From: CAZCEC01 sp964497615
GTDB taxonomy: Bacteria > Chloroflexota > Anaerolineae > Anaerolineales > UBA6663
Assembly: GCA_964497615.1 (NCBI GenBank)
Contig: CAZCEC010000026.1
Coordinates: forward strand, 14,507-78,506
Direction: 5' to 3'
DNA: 64,000 nt
Shown: piece by piece, positions 15,902 through 24,028 of the stretch
Position numbering within the stretch: position 1 is the first letter of the stretch
How the letters are laid out: each line of letters begins with the position of its first letter
Notes under the pieces: model-generated
What the model saw: only the letters and a program-made list of their open reading frames with translations
Told to the model about the DNA's origin: nothing
The model's database searches: none
Made by a program: the position numbers and the translations under genes

Positions 15902-16552
15902 TCAGTCCGCCCGCCACTGCGCCAGCCGGATCCACGGCTGCCCGTCCAGCGTGAACGGGTAGCGCGCGTGCGGCGTGCGCGTTTTCCACAGCACATAGGG
16001 GAGCGACAACTGATCGGCCTCGCTCCAGGCCAGGTTCTGCTCCCACCAGGCGTCATCGAGCGCGATCACGCCCGGGTCGAGGTGGCGGCGGGCGATGCTG
16101 GTGCACTCCAGCAGGCCCAGATCGTCGGGGAACCCCGCCGCCAGGTAGCTGTTGACCTGCGCGGCCAGCGGCACGCCCGCATACTTGGGATGGCTGGTCG
16201 CCGGCAGTTCCTCGCGGATGGAATGGCGCCAGCGGTGGGGATAGAAGACCGCCCCCGCTGTTTCCAGCAGCGCGAAGTTGTCGGCCGCGAAGGACTCGCT
16301 CACCACCGCCCAGCCAGCGTCCACCCACAGGCTGGCGTCGTACTCGGGCAGGCAGGCGTGCGGCTGGAGCTTGAACCACTTGGCCCGCAGGCGCGGGGTC
16401 CGCTCGGGCCGCGGGACGACGCGCATCTCCCAGCCGTCGGCGCGCAGCTCCGGGTCGTCGGTGAAGGCCACGCACGGCACGCCTTGCGGCGGAATGGGCG
16501 GCAGGACGGGATAGTACGCGCCGTACAGGGCTGTGAAGACGACGCCGTTCAC
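15902..16552 (-). CDS. DUF616-like glycosyltransferase
   Basis: A 216-aa protein starting MNGVVFTALYGAYYPVLPPI. It shows VPCVAFTDDPEL (an AFTDD-type nucleotide-sugar site), AKWFKLQPHACLPEYDASLW and VDAGW. These match the DUF616/TOD1-type glycosyltransferase pattern (K-x-x-K-x-x-P-H...Y-D/E-x-S-(L/I)-W-x-D). Such enzymes are GT-A fold transferases. It is the last gene of the cassette; its ATG overlaps the previous TGA. It is probably cytoplasmic, adding a sugar to a phage virion protein or a host glycan. Confidence 0.75.
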   Translation of the reverse strand: MNGVVFTALYGAYYPVLPPIPPQGVPCVAFTDDPELRADGWEMRVVPRPERTPRLRAKWFKLQPHACLPEYDASLWVDAGWAVVSESFAADNFALLETAGAVFYPHRWRHSIREELPATSHPKYAGVPLAAQVNSYLAAGFPDDLGLLECTSIARRHLDPGVIALDDAWWEQNLAWSEADQLSLPYVLWKTRTPHARYPFTLDGQPWIRLAQWRAD

Positions 16553-17424
16553 GTCTTGAGCTGCTTCCAGCGCTCGCCCCAGCGCTCATCCATCAGGCGC
16601 GTGCTTGCTTCGCGCTCGAAGTCGCGCCCGGCGGACTCGGCCCGCGCCAGGGTCGGGCTGTCCACGTGGTGCCAGAAGACGGCGTTGTCCACGTAGCCAA
16701 GCGTCCAGCCGGCGTCGGCCAGCCGCAGGGCGTAGTCGTGGCTGTGGTGCAGCTGCAGACGGTCCCAGTAGAGCCCGACCTGGTCGCTGGCCGTCCGGCG
16801 CACCATGAACACCGTCGCCTCTGTGGCCTGGGCCGGCCGCACGACGGGGCGGGCCGGCAGGGTGTCGTCCCAGCGGTTGAGCGCCGCGCGGCGCGCGCCC
16901 GCGTACGCGTCCAGTTCCGCCAGCGCCTCCCGCGGGAAGCGCACCCAGGCCGACGGCCAGCCGCCGGCCTGGTAGACCGCGCAGACCCAACCCAGCCGCG
17001 GATCGGCGTCCAGCGCGGCCGCCAGCCGCTCCACGCAATGCCGGCCCAGGGCGATGTCGTTGTTGCACAGCAGCACACACTCGCCGGCCGCCTTCCGCCA
17101 CCCGGCGTTCGTGCCGCGCACATAACCTTCGTTTGTTTCCAGGCGCACAACCTGGCCATGCTCGCTCAACCACTCCCATTCCCCGTCAGGGGAGCAGTTG
17201 TCCACCAAGATGGTCTCGCCCGCCGGAAGAGTCTGGTCGGCCAGGGACGCCAGCGCCACGCGCGTGAGCTCCGGCTGGCCGTGCTGCAGGATGACGGCGC
17301 TGACCTTCACCAGCTCAGGCGCGGCATCAACGGACGCTGCCGCAAGCGTGGGCGTTGGTGTATCCGTCGTCGCCTTGACGGGAATGCCCCCGGCGGGCGT
17401 CTTCGTTGTGCGTTTCTTAGCCAT
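16549..17424 (-). CDS. GT2-family glycosyltransferase
   Basis: A 291-aa protein. After a low-complexity Lys/Thr-rich N-terminus (~35 residues), VSAVILQHGQPELTRVALAS starts the GT-A domain. ILVDNCSPDGEWEWL and EGYVRGTNAGWRKA are classic GT2 motifs, and CVLLCNNDIALG supplies the DXD-like acidic triad. HDYALRLADAGWTLGYVDNA matches the later (E/H)D-Y-x-L-R-x-x-x-x-G motif. It is a rhamnosyl/galactofuranosyl-type GT2 by overall look. The start overlaps the glf stop by one base (TGATG), and the next gene overlaps its end. The N-terminal tail may tether it to another protein. Confidence 0.8.
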   Translation of the reverse strand: MAKKRTTKTPAGGIPVKATTDTPTPTLAAASVDAAPELVKVSAVILQHGQPELTRVALASLADQTLPAGETILVDNCSPDGEWEWLSEHGQVVRLETNEGYVRGTNAGWRKAAGECVLLCNNDIALGRHCVERLAAALDADPRLGWVCAVYQAGGWPSAWVRFPREALAELDAYAGARRAALNRWDDTLPARPVVRPAQATEATVFMVRRTASDQVGLYWDRLQLHHSHDYALRLADAGWTLGYVDNAVFWHHVDSPTLARAESAGRDFEREASTRLMDERWGERWKQLKT

Positions 17425-18527
17425 CAGGCCAACTCCACGCGCACCAGCCGCCGCGCGGCCGCGATGGCCTGGTGCATGTCCAGGTAGCGGTAGCCGCCCA
17501 GCCGCCCGCCGCAGACCAGGTTCGGCTTGTGGCCGGCCACGTAGCGCGCATAGTCGTCATACAGCGCCTGGTTGCGTGCGTCGTTGACCGGGTAGAGCGG
17601 CTCGCCCCACTCGTTCTCAGGCACCGGGTAGGTGCGGGTCACGACCGTCGTGCCCAATTCGCGCGCCGGCATCCACCAGTGGCGCCACTCCTCGACCCGC
17701 AGCCAGGGCACGTCCGCGTCGCAGTAGTTCATCGTCGGGCAGCCCTGGTAATCCTCCAGCGGGTGCGTCTCGTGCTCGAAGCGCAGCCGCCGGTACGCCA
17801 GCGGGCCGAAGACCCAGCCGGCCAGGGCGTCGATCGGGCCGGTGTAGATCACGCGTGCCGCCTGGGCATCCCAGTAAGTGGCGCGGTCCAGATAGTCCTG
17901 GCCGCACTCGACCCGGATCCCGGCCAGCATGGCCGCGACCAGCGCCGTGTAGCCCGCGGCCGGCAGTCCCTGATAGTCGTCGTCGAAGTAGTCCGCGTCC
18001 CAGGTGGTGCGCACCGGCAGGCGCTTGATGATGGCGGCCGGCAGTTCAGCCGGTTCGCGCCCCCATTGCTTGCGGGTGTAGCCCTCGACGAACATCGCGT
18101 ACAGGTCCGGCCCGATGTGCTGCAGGCACCAATCGCGGACGTTGTCGGCCGTGTGGCCGTTGACGAATCCCGCCAGCAGCGCGCGGGCCTGCGCGCCAGT
18201 TGTCACCCCATACACCTGCTGCAGGGTGCTCAGGTTGATGGGCAGGTCGTAGACATGTCCGCGGACATGCGCCTTGACCCGGTGACGGTACGGCCGCCAC
18301 TCGCCGAAGCGGTTGACGTACTCCCACAGCCGGCGGTCGTCCGTGTGGAAGATGTGCCCGCCGTGGGCCTGGACCATCTGGCCGGCGCGCGTCAGGGTGT
18401 GCGCCATGCCGGCCACGTGGTCGGCCTTCTCGATCACCAGCACGCGCTTCCCGGCGTCGGCCAGATCGCGGGCACAGGTCGCCCCGAACAGGCCGGCCCC
18501 GACGACGAGGTAGTCGAAGCGGGTCAT
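17424..18527 (-). CDS. glf: UDP-galactopyranose mutase
   Basis: A 367-aa flavoenzyme that interconverts UDP-galactopyranose and UDP-galactofuranose. The FAD-binding Rossmann motif is at the start (VVGAGLFGATCARDLADAG, then VLVIEKADHVAG). HGGHIFHTDDRRLWEYVN is the family signature (G-x-H-I-F-H-T), YTRKQWGREPAELPA is the conserved substrate/flavin region, and RVIYTGPIDALAG lies near the C-terminus. The length matches the family (~360-400). The start is fixed by ATGA overlap with the upstream GT-methyltransferase gene. In a phage late operon it implies that UDP-galactofuranose is made as a donor for the neighbouring transferases. Confidence 0.93.
   Translation of the reverse strand: MTRFDYLVVGAGLFGATCARDLADAGKRVLVIEKADHVAGMAHTLTRAGQMVQAHGGHIFHTDDRRLWEYVNRFGEWRPYRHRVKAHVRGHVYDLPINLSTLQQVYGVTTGAQARALLAGFVNGHTADNVRDWCLQHIGPDLYAMFVEGYTRKQWGREPAELPAAIIKRLPVRTTWDADYFDDDYQGLPAAGYTALVAAMLAGIRVECGQDYLDRATYWDAQAARVIYTGPIDALAGWVFGPLAYRRLRFEHETHPLEDYQGCPTMNYCDADVPWLRVEEWRHWWMPARELGTTVVTRTYPVPENEWGEPLYPVNDARNQALYDDYARYVAGHKPNLVCGGRLGGYRYLDMHQAIAAARRLVRVELA
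18254..18269. repeat. Perfect 16-base palindrome CATGTCCGCGGACATG
   Basis: A perfect palindrome inside the glf coding sequence. Related palindromes occur at 3250-3265 (one mismatch) and 29160-29173 (centre AT instead of GC). I found none in the host half. It may be an operator, a packaging signal or a lineage-specific iterated palindrome. Confidence 0.6.
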
Positions 18528-19894
18528 CCCATCTTCCCTTCGGTCGTGGGACTTCGTCCCGCTGGCTCCTGGAACACGCGCGCGTTGTCCAGCAGCCAGC
18601 CCACGCGCCGGCACTCCGGGTCAGCGGCGATCGCCGCCAGCAGCTCGGCCTGGCGCGGGTGCGGCTCCCAGCCGCGGGCGGCGAACTTGGCCTCCCAGTA
18701 GGCGGGCGGCTGCTCGTGGTGGTGATGCTCGCCCCCCTGCCCCGGCCGGGCCGCGGACCAGAACACAATCCGGGCGTTGCGGGTGCAGTTGTCCACGAGT
18801 TGATCGGCGAACTCCGGCTGCAGATGCTCGGCGGTCTCGATGCACAGCGCCAGATCCGCCCGCGGCTCAAGCCGGAACGGCTCACGCAGGTCGTGCCGGC
18901 GGAAGTCGCCGTTGAGGCGCGTGCCGGCCGCGGGCTCGGCGTCGATACCGGTCACCTCGCACCCGTGGGCCTTGAAGGGCGTCAGGTAGATGCCGGGCCC
19001 GCAGCCCAGGTCCACGACGCTGCGCGGCGCGAGCGCCCCGTACAGCAGCTCGCCCAGGAACGCCGCCTGGCCGGCTTCGTGCGACTCGATGAAGGGCATC
19101 AGGCCGGCATAGTCGTCCAGCGGCGGCAGCGCCGGCTCGGGGGAGAAGCTCGCGCTGACGTCGATCCCGAACTGCGCCAGCTGCGCGTCGCTCCACTTGC
19201 GGCGCAGGATCGCCAGGTTGCGGGCCAACAGCTGGTTGAAGTCAAGCGGCAGGCGCTCGAACGATTTGTGGCCGCCGTGATGCAGCCAGACGCTCTCGGC
19301 GATGCGCAGCTCGAACCCGGCCTCCCGCAAGCGGAAGGAGTAGTCCCAGTCTTCGTAATTCCCGGGCTCGAAGGACTCGTCCAGGAAGCCGACCGCCTGC
19401 AGCGCCGCCTTGCTCAACAGCAGAGCGAAGCCGATCAGGATCGGCGGCGTGCTCACGCCCTCCCCGGCCCGCGCGCGCTTCTGCGCGCCGGCCACGTTGT
19501 CGGACACCGCGCCGACCGCGCCCACGCGCGGCCCATCGAAGGCGGCCAGCATGCGCGCGAGCCACCCTGGGTCGCCGTTCGGCACGGCCACGTCGTTGTT
19601 AAGCAGCAGGGTGTGATGCGCGCCGGACAGAAGCGACTGCGCCAGGCCGCAATTCGTGCCGCGCACGAAGCCATGGTTGAACGGCAGCCGCACGATCACC
19701 AGCTCGGGATAGTCGTGGATGAGCGATGCCACCTCGCGCGGCTTGGAGCCGTTGTCCACGTAGATCACGCGATAGGCCACGTCCTTGGTCTGGCGCAGCG
19801 AGGCGATACAGCGGCGCGTCAGGGGGAAGTTCTGCCAGCCGGGGATGACGATGTCCACGTCCGGCCGGTCGCGGAGCACGAGCGGGGCGGTCAC
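18524..19894 (-). CDS. GT2 glycosyltransferase fused to a class I methyltransferase
   Basis: A 456-aa two-domain enzyme. Residues 1-~240 are a GT2 domain: VDIVIPGWQNFPLTRRCIAS, VIYVDNGSKPREV, NHGFVRGTNCGLAQ, TLLLNNDVAVPNGDP and EDWDYSFRLREAGFEL. Residues ~290-400 are a Rossmann methyltransferase: VVDLGCGPGIYLTPF (motif I), VTGIDAEP (motif II) and ADLALCIETAEHLQPEFADQ (motif IV). Fusion suggests that a transferred sugar is methylated, or that the chain is capped, by the same polypeptide. The gene overlaps both neighbours by ATGA. Domain calls are confident; order of action and acceptor are unknown. Confidence 0.85.
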   Translation of the reverse strand: MTAPLVLRDRPDVDIVIPGWQNFPLTRRCIASLRQTKDVAYRVIYVDNGSKPREVASLIHDYPELVIVRLPFNHGFVRGTNCGLAQSLLSGAHHTLLLNNDVAVPNGDPGWLARMLAAFDGPRVGAVGAVSDNVAGAQKRARAGEGVSTPPILIGFALLLSKAALQAVGFLDESFEPGNYEDWDYSFRLREAGFELRIAESVWLHHGGHKSFERLPLDFNQLLARNLAILRRKWSDAQLAQFGIDVSASFSPEPALPPLDDYAGLMPFIESHEAGQAAFLGELLYGALAPRSVVDLGCGPGIYLTPFKAHGCEVTGIDAEPAAGTRLNGDFRRHDLREPFRLEPRADLALCIETAEHLQPEFADQLVDNCTRNARIVFWSAARPGQGGEHHHHEQPPAYWEAKFAARGWEPHPRQAELLAAIAADPECRRVGWLLDNARVFQEPAGRSPTTEGKMG

Positions 19895-20154
19895 GGCGCC
19901 ACCTTCTGGTGAACCACTCTCAGCACTGGCAACGACACGCCCGGCTCAACCGGCTCGAACGACGGGTGGCTGAACTTGAGATAGGCCGTGTCCGAAGCTG
20001 GGTCGGTGAAGCTGCCCAGAAACGCGGCGTCAGCCGGCACACCTTCCAGTGTGCGGACGCCATGCTCGATCGCGAAATCGACGCGGACCATTTCAAGCAG
20101 CAAGCCAATGCTCACTGGAACAACAACGATGCGACGGTCAGTGTTAGTGTTCAC
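19891..20154 (-). CDS. Small protein within the glycosylation cassette
   Basis: An 87-aa protein from a GTG at 20154 that overlaps the TGA of the upstream glycosyltransferase. It reads VNTNTDRRIVVVPVSIGLLL at the start and contains FLGSFTDPASDTAYLKFSHP. It is compact and beta-rich, with no recognised motif and no membrane segment long enough to be certain. Being translationally coupled on both sides, it is probably expressed with the transferases and could be an accessory subunit or an acceptor protein. No family is recognised. Confidence 0.6.
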   Translation of the reverse strand: MNTNTDRRIVVVPVSIGLLLEMVRVDFAIEHGVRTLEGVPADAAFLGSFTDPASDTAYLKFSHPSFEPVEPGVSLPVLRVVHQKVAP

Positions 20155-20891
20155 GCTTCCACCGCCTTGTCCAGCCGGGGCGCCATGAGCAGGGTGTGGT
20201 CGTAGTCGTCCGCCAGCACCTCGGGGTGGTCGGCGGCATAGGCGCGCCAGGTGTCCGCGTCGATCACGCCTTCGGTCACGTGCGGGATCACACAGCCCAG
20301 GTCCACGTGGTGGGGGATGCCGGCCGCCTCGCAGATCTCGCCGAAGTAAATGTCCTCGCTGGGCCGGATAGCGGTGTGCGTCGGGTACTGGTAGCGAAAG
20401 AAGGGCGGCCGGTAGCCGGCCTCTTCCAGCTGGTCGAACACCCAGCGCTTGATGGCGATCACGCCCGTCCCCACCATCATGCCGGCCCGCAGCCCATCCC
20501 CCTCCCACTGCGTCATCACGCGCGGACGCCCGTCCGGCCCGCGCTCGAAGAAACAGGGGAAGTAGGGGATCGAGCGCCGGAAAGCCAGCGCCCCGACCAC
20601 GCCTGCCTCGTGCTCGGCCAGGCGCTGCAGGATGTGCATCGGCACCTGGTGGTCGTTGTCCAGCATGATCAGGGTGTCGGTCGGGTGGCGGGCCAGTTCG
20701 CGGAACGCGGCCGTAATGGCGTTGCGGGCGATGTCGCTCGCGGTGTACGGGCACTTGATGCGCCCGTAGCCGTTAGCGCCGGCCTGCGCCGCCACGTCCA
20801 GCAGGCAGTCCACCGGCTTCTCGCCGATGTTGCGCTCCAGCAGGACGGCCCAGAAGACGGTCGGGTACTGTTCGTCGGGTACGTGTGTCAT
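20151..20891 (-). CDS. Phage GT-A glycosyltransferase
   Basis: A 246-aa protein starting MTHVPDEQYPTVFWAVLLER. IARNAITAAFRELARHPTDT and LIMLDNDHQVPMHILQRLAE give a DXD-type site (DND). GVVGALAFRRSIPYFPCFFE, MVGTGVIAIKRWVFDQLEEA and SEDIYFGEICEAAGIPHHVD are recurrent in phage-encoded GT2-like transferases. It opens the cassette. The 110-base gap before it contains a 7-bp hairpin (GTCTGCC/GGCAGAC) just upstream of the ATG, so the cassette may be separately controlled from the capsid genes. Confidence 0.78.
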   Translation of the reverse strand: MTHVPDEQYPTVFWAVLLERNIGEKPVDCLLDVAAQAGANGYGRIKCPYTASDIARNAITAAFRELARHPTDTLIMLDNDHQVPMHILQRLAEHEAGVVGALAFRRSIPYFPCFFERGPDGRPRVMTQWEGDGLRAGMMVGTGVIAIKRWVFDQLEEAGYRPPFFRYQYPTHTAIRPSEDIYFGEICEAAGIPHHVDLGCVIPHVTEGVIDADTWRAYAADHPEVLADDYDHTLLMAPRLDKAVEA

Positions 20892-21001
20892 GGTGTGGTC
20901 TGCCCTCCCGTGGCAGACTCCCAAAAGGGGCGGGCCGGGTGGGAGTGCCCGTCGTCGCGCGGTCGTTCCCTTCCGCGCCTAGCCCGCCCCCGGATCACGA
21001 G

Positions 21002-21388
21002 TTACGCGCCGGTGCGGCGCTCGACCAGGCACAGCGCGGTCACGACCGCCGACGGCGTGGCCCCGGCGAAGTCCACCACAGGCACGATGTAGCGCTTGTT
21101 GGAGGAGAAGTGGCCGCTGGTGATGCCCTGGGTGGTGAGGGTGAGCGTCGCGCCGGAGATCTGCGCGGCGTCGTTGCCGCCGGAGGTCGTGGCTTCCCAC
21201 AGCTCCAGGGTGGCCGGCTGGGTGGATGACGGCGTATTCATCGAGGCGGCGAAGATGGCCTTCATCTCCCGCCGGCCGACGTTGGCGTAGCCGGCGCCGA
21301 TGTCCACGGCCGCGCCGGTGGTGCGGGCCTCCAGGGCGGTCTCGTCGGGGGTGAGCAGGTTGACGACGGCGAGCGAGCGTTGATTCAT
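21002..21388 (-). CDS. Capsid decoration-like protein
   Basis: A 128-aa protein immediately downstream of the major capsid gene, starting MNQRSLAVVNLLTPDETALE. It is Ala/Thr-rich and beta-structured (ATLELWEATTSGGNDAAQIS), with a conserved-looking end KRYIVPVVDFAGATPSAVVT. Position and size suit a head decoration or capsid-stabilising protein, and its Thr/Ser-rich surface could be a glycan acceptor. AAGGAG lies 7 bases before the ATG. No family motif is certain. Confidence 0.5.
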   Translation of the reverse strand: MNQRSLAVVNLLTPDETALEARTTGAAVDIGAGYANVGRREMKAIFAASMNTPSSTQPATLELWEATTSGGNDAAQISGATLTLTTQGITSGHFSSNKRYIVPVVDFAGATPSAVVTALCLVERRTGA

Positions 21389-21409
21389 GGCTAATCTCCT
21401 TAGAACTCG

Positions 21410-21437
21410 CGCCGGGCCTGGTCCAGGCGGCCCGGCG
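21410..21437 (-). promoter_or_regulatory. Hairpin between capsid and decoration genes
   Basis: A perfect 9-bp GC stem (CGCCGGGCC/GGCCCGGCG, 10-base loop) lies in the capsid-decoration gap, just upstream of the Shine-Dalgarno. There is no U-tract on the transcribed (minus) side, so an RNA-processing or stabilising hairpin is likelier than a terminator. Confidence 0.45.
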
Positions 21438-21477
21438 GTCTAGGTCTAGGGGCGGCGGCCTGTGCGCCGCTGAGTGC

Positions 21478-22824
21478 TTAGGACGCAGCCACCTTCTGCA
21501 GGCGGATCTTGTACGGCTCGGCCAGCTGCCCGCCGAAGCGCATGCGCAGCAGGAAGAGCTTCTGGTCGGTCTCGGCGTACAACTCGTCCAGGACCCGCAC
21601 GGTCATGCCGACGCGCTCAGCCTTGATATAGCCCTTGTGCTGGCCGTAGCTGATAGGGAAGGCGTTGGTGGTCGTGGCCGGCGCGTGCTCGGTGATGATG
21701 AGTGGCGCGCCCAGCAGCGACGGCTGGCGGATGATCACGCCGTCCTGCTGCACGCTGCCCAGGCCGCCGCCGAACATGTCCACGTCCTGCCAGATGAAGC
21801 GGCCGTTGCCGTCCTGGAAGAGCGAGATCAGGCGGGCGGTGTCGGAGTTCATCACGAACGACGCCCCGCGCCGGTACTGGGCCGGCGTGCCCCAGTACAG
21901 GTTCTTGATGCCGACGCTGGTCAAGGCCCCCGCCGCGCCGGAGGCGATGTACGCCGCCTGGGCCGTAGCGTTGTCGAACAGGCCTTCCGGCTGGCCGGAG
22001 CCCGTGCCCACCGCCTCGTAGTAGTCCACATCCTGGTTGATGTTCTCGCGGAACAGGTTGGCCACGAAGCCGACCACGTCTACCGCGCCGTCCTCGATGA
22101 GCGAGTTGCTCACCAACTGGCTGGCCATGGCCAGGTTGACCGGGATGCGCACCTCGCTGAAGGTCTGGTCGGTTACCCGGTGAGCCGTGCCGCTGGCGGG
22201 CACTTCCCCGGTGAAGACCAGGCGGTGCGGGGCGGTGTACTTGTCGTCGGTCGTGTACGGCTGGGTCGGCCAGACGATCACGTCGCGGGTCGTGGGCTGG
22301 GTGCGCACGATGTCATTCAGCCCGGCCAGGCCCGGCTCCTTCTTCAGAACTTCGGCCTGGAAGTCCTCGGGCACCAGGAAGCCGCCGCCCGGGCCGGTCG
22401 TCTCGCCCAGCGCCTTCATGGTGTCGGCGCTCTTGATGGCGCCGTTAGCCAAGAGCTTGCGGTCGTTGACGTGCAGGCCGCCCATGCCGTAGCGCAGATA
22501 CCCCTCGAAGGCGGCGCCGTAGGCCTTGGTGGCCGCCGCTTCCTGCGCCTTCTGCTCCTGCTCGCGGTCCTCGGGGCTGGTCAGCTCCTGGGTGTAGAGC
22601 TTCTGCGACTCAGGTTTGCCGGCGCTGCCCTTCATCCAGGCCTTGAGCGCCAGGCCGTCTTCCAGGGCGGTCACGCGCTCGCGCAGCGCGACGCCCTCCT
22701 TGGTCAGGGCCTTGTAGGCGTTGATGTCGTCGTCGGTTTTCTTGTCGATGCTCTCGATGGTAGCCATCTCGTTGGCGATCGCCTTGAGACGGTCATTCAT
22801 TTCCTTCAGGTCGGTGTTGGTCAT
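21478..22824 (-). CDS. Major capsid protein, HK97 fold
   Basis: A 448-aa protein starting MTNTDLKEMNDRLKAIANEM. The first ~110 residues form a charged coiled-coil delta domain, normally removed by the prohead protease. From GETTGPGGGFLVPEDFQAEV onwards it is the HK97 capsid fold, with QTFSEVRIPVNLAMASQLVS, RENINQDVDYYEAVGTGSGQ, SFVMNSDTARLI and PLIITEHAP as typical segments. The ATG at 22824 follows GGAGCT, and the start agrees with the predicted delta domain. It lies directly after the protease gene, as in HK97. Confidence 0.93.
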   Translation of the reverse strand: MTNTDLKEMNDRLKAIANEMATIESIDKKTDDDINAYKALTKEGVALRERVTALEDGLALKAWMKGSAGKPESQKLYTQELTSPEDREQEQKAQEAAATKAYGAAFEGYLRYGMGGLHVNDRKLLANGAIKSADTMKALGETTGPGGGFLVPEDFQAEVLKKEPGLAGLNDIVRTQPTTRDVIVWPTQPYTTDDKYTAPHRLVFTGEVPASGTAHRVTDQTFSEVRIPVNLAMASQLVSNSLIEDGAVDVVGFVANLFRENINQDVDYYEAVGTGSGQPEGLFDNATAQAAYIASGAAGALTSVGIKNLYWGTPAQYRRGASFVMNSDTARLISLFQDGNGRFIWQDVDMFGGGLGSVQQDGVIIRQPSLLGAPLIITEHAPATTTNAFPISYGQHKGYIKAERVGMTVRVLDELYAETDQKLFLLRMRFGGQLAEPYKIRLQKVAAS

Positions 22825-22860
22825 AGCTCCTCCCACTGTGTGGGACTTCGTCTGTGCGGG

Positions 22861-23772
22861 TTAGGCGATGCCCGCGTGCCGTTTGATCATGTGCGCCAGG
22901 GCCATGTCATCCGGATCGAGCTGCGCGCCCCGATCCGGGTTGGCCTGGGAGCCGTCCGGCTCCGGCGCCGCTCCGCCGTCCGGCGGGGGCGCCTGGTCTG
23001 TCCCAAGATCCAAGGATCCTGCCCTTGTCTCTTGGGATCGTTGGACCAGCAGGGACTTGAGCGCGACAGCCGCCGTCCGCGGCTCGGCGGGAATGGGCGT
23101 CAGAGAGGCGTCGAGGCCCAGCGGCCAGCGCGTGATGTGGTAGGCCTTTCCAACCCGTTGGCGGGCGACGCGGGCCGGCAGGGTGGCTGACGACCAGCCG
23201 AGCTTGCCCTGCTCGGCCAGCGCATAGATCATCTTTTCGTACTCGTTGCGGAGTGCAAGCTGCGACTCGACCCACACGCCGACCTCGTCGCGCCGCAGGG
23301 TACCGCGCCCGATCGGGCGGTTGCCGATCTTGCGGTCCAGCCCGTGCTGGTAGAGCACGTCGGTCTCGGTCCGGTCGCCGAAGTCAGTGTCAGGGGTGAA
23401 GAAGTCGCCGGTCAGGTCGGGGTCGTTCGGGCCAGAGAAGCGGACGAGATACCCGCCCACGCGCCCATCGCCGAGGGCCTTGGCAGCGGATCCGAACCAG
23501 ACGAGGGAGTCGTCGGGCATCGCCTTGGCAGCGATGACGTCCAGGTCGCCCGGCTCGACGACCGCCGTCTGGAGCGCCGGCGGCAGCTGGTCGCCGAACT
23601 GGGTCAGCAGCCCGCCCAGCAGGCCGCCGATGGCCAGCCGCGTGTCGCGGTCGATGTAGCCGCGCATCAGCAGCTCGTCGCAGGCCACGGTGTAGGCCTG
23701 GTGGATCTTGCTCTCGATGATGGCCCGCGCCGTTTGGGGCTTGGACTTTTGGGAGTCGTCCTGTCCTGGCAT
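22861..23772 (-). CDS. Prohead protease
   Basis: A 303-aa protein starting MPGQDDSQKSKPQTARAIIE. The central region has the phage U35-type or XkdF-like layout: GGYLVRFSGPNDPDLTGDFF, TDVLYQHGLDRKIGNRPIGR and GKLGWSSATLPARV. A catalytic His in LYQHG and a Ser in GWSSAT are the likely active-site residues by family analogy. The Pro/Glu-rich C-terminus may be a scaffolding or processing tail. The gene starts 1 base after the U-tract of a strong terminator-like hairpin, whose 3' arm holds the likely Shine-Dalgarno. Confidence 0.8.
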   Translation of the reverse strand: MPGQDDSQKSKPQTARAIIESKIHQAYTVACDELLMRGYIDRDTRLAIGGLLGGLLTQFGDQLPPALQTAVVEPGDLDVIAAKAMPDDSLVWFGSAAKALGDGRVGGYLVRFSGPNDPDLTGDFFTPDTDFGDRTETDVLYQHGLDRKIGNRPIGRGTLRRDEVGVWVESQLALRNEYEKMIYALAEQGKLGWSSATLPARVARQRVGKAYHITRWPLGLDASLTPIPAEPRTAAVALKSLLVQRSQETRAGSLDLGTDQAPPPDGGAAPEPDGSQANPDRGAQLDPDDMALAHMIKRHAGIA

Positions 23773-23773
23773 G

Positions 23774-23805
23774 AAAAAGGCCCGCTCCTGTCTGGGAAGC
23801 GGGCC
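23774..23805 (-). terminator. Intrinsic terminator-like hairpin at the protease start
   Basis: On the minus strand an 8-bp stem (GGCCCGCT/AGCGGGCC, arms 23779-23786 and 23798-23805) is followed directly by five Ts (23774-23778) and then the ATG. AGGAG, the probable ribosome-binding site, is partly in the loop and 3' arm. It could attenuate transcription or hide the start. Confidence 0.7.
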
Positions 23806-23875
23806 AAGGGTGGGCGGCTTGCGGGGTGGTGCGCCGGGGCCCCGGAGGGGCGCGGGCGGTTCGACTGCGGTCAGT

Positions 23876-24028
23876 CTACGCGGTTTTTGCCAGTGCGTCA
23901 ACGGCCAGGGATTCCACCGCCTCACGCGGCAGGATGTCGGCCCAGCCCAATCCATAGTATTTCATCAGCGCCCGCAGGATCAGCAGCAGCCCGCGGCGAA
24001 CCTCGGCGACGAACTCAGCTTGCGTCAT
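23876..24028 (-). CDS. 50-aa phage protein between minor head protein and protease
   Basis: A 50-aa protein starting MTQAEFVAEVRRGLLLILRA and ending AVESLAVDALAKTA. It is predicted to be mainly helical. Its ATG overlaps the TGA of the minor head gene (24025-24028), the same coupling used across this operon, which supports it being translated. It is followed by the terminator-like hairpin. No family is recognised; it could be a small scaffold or protease-associated peptide. Confidence 0.65.
   Translation of the reverse strand: MTQAEFVAEVRRGLLLILRALMKYYGLGWADILPREAVESLAVDALAKTA

Noticed and set aside
21637..23190. Plus-strand frame over capsid and protease genes
   Set aside because: Antisense to HK97 capsid protein; composition typical of a shadow.
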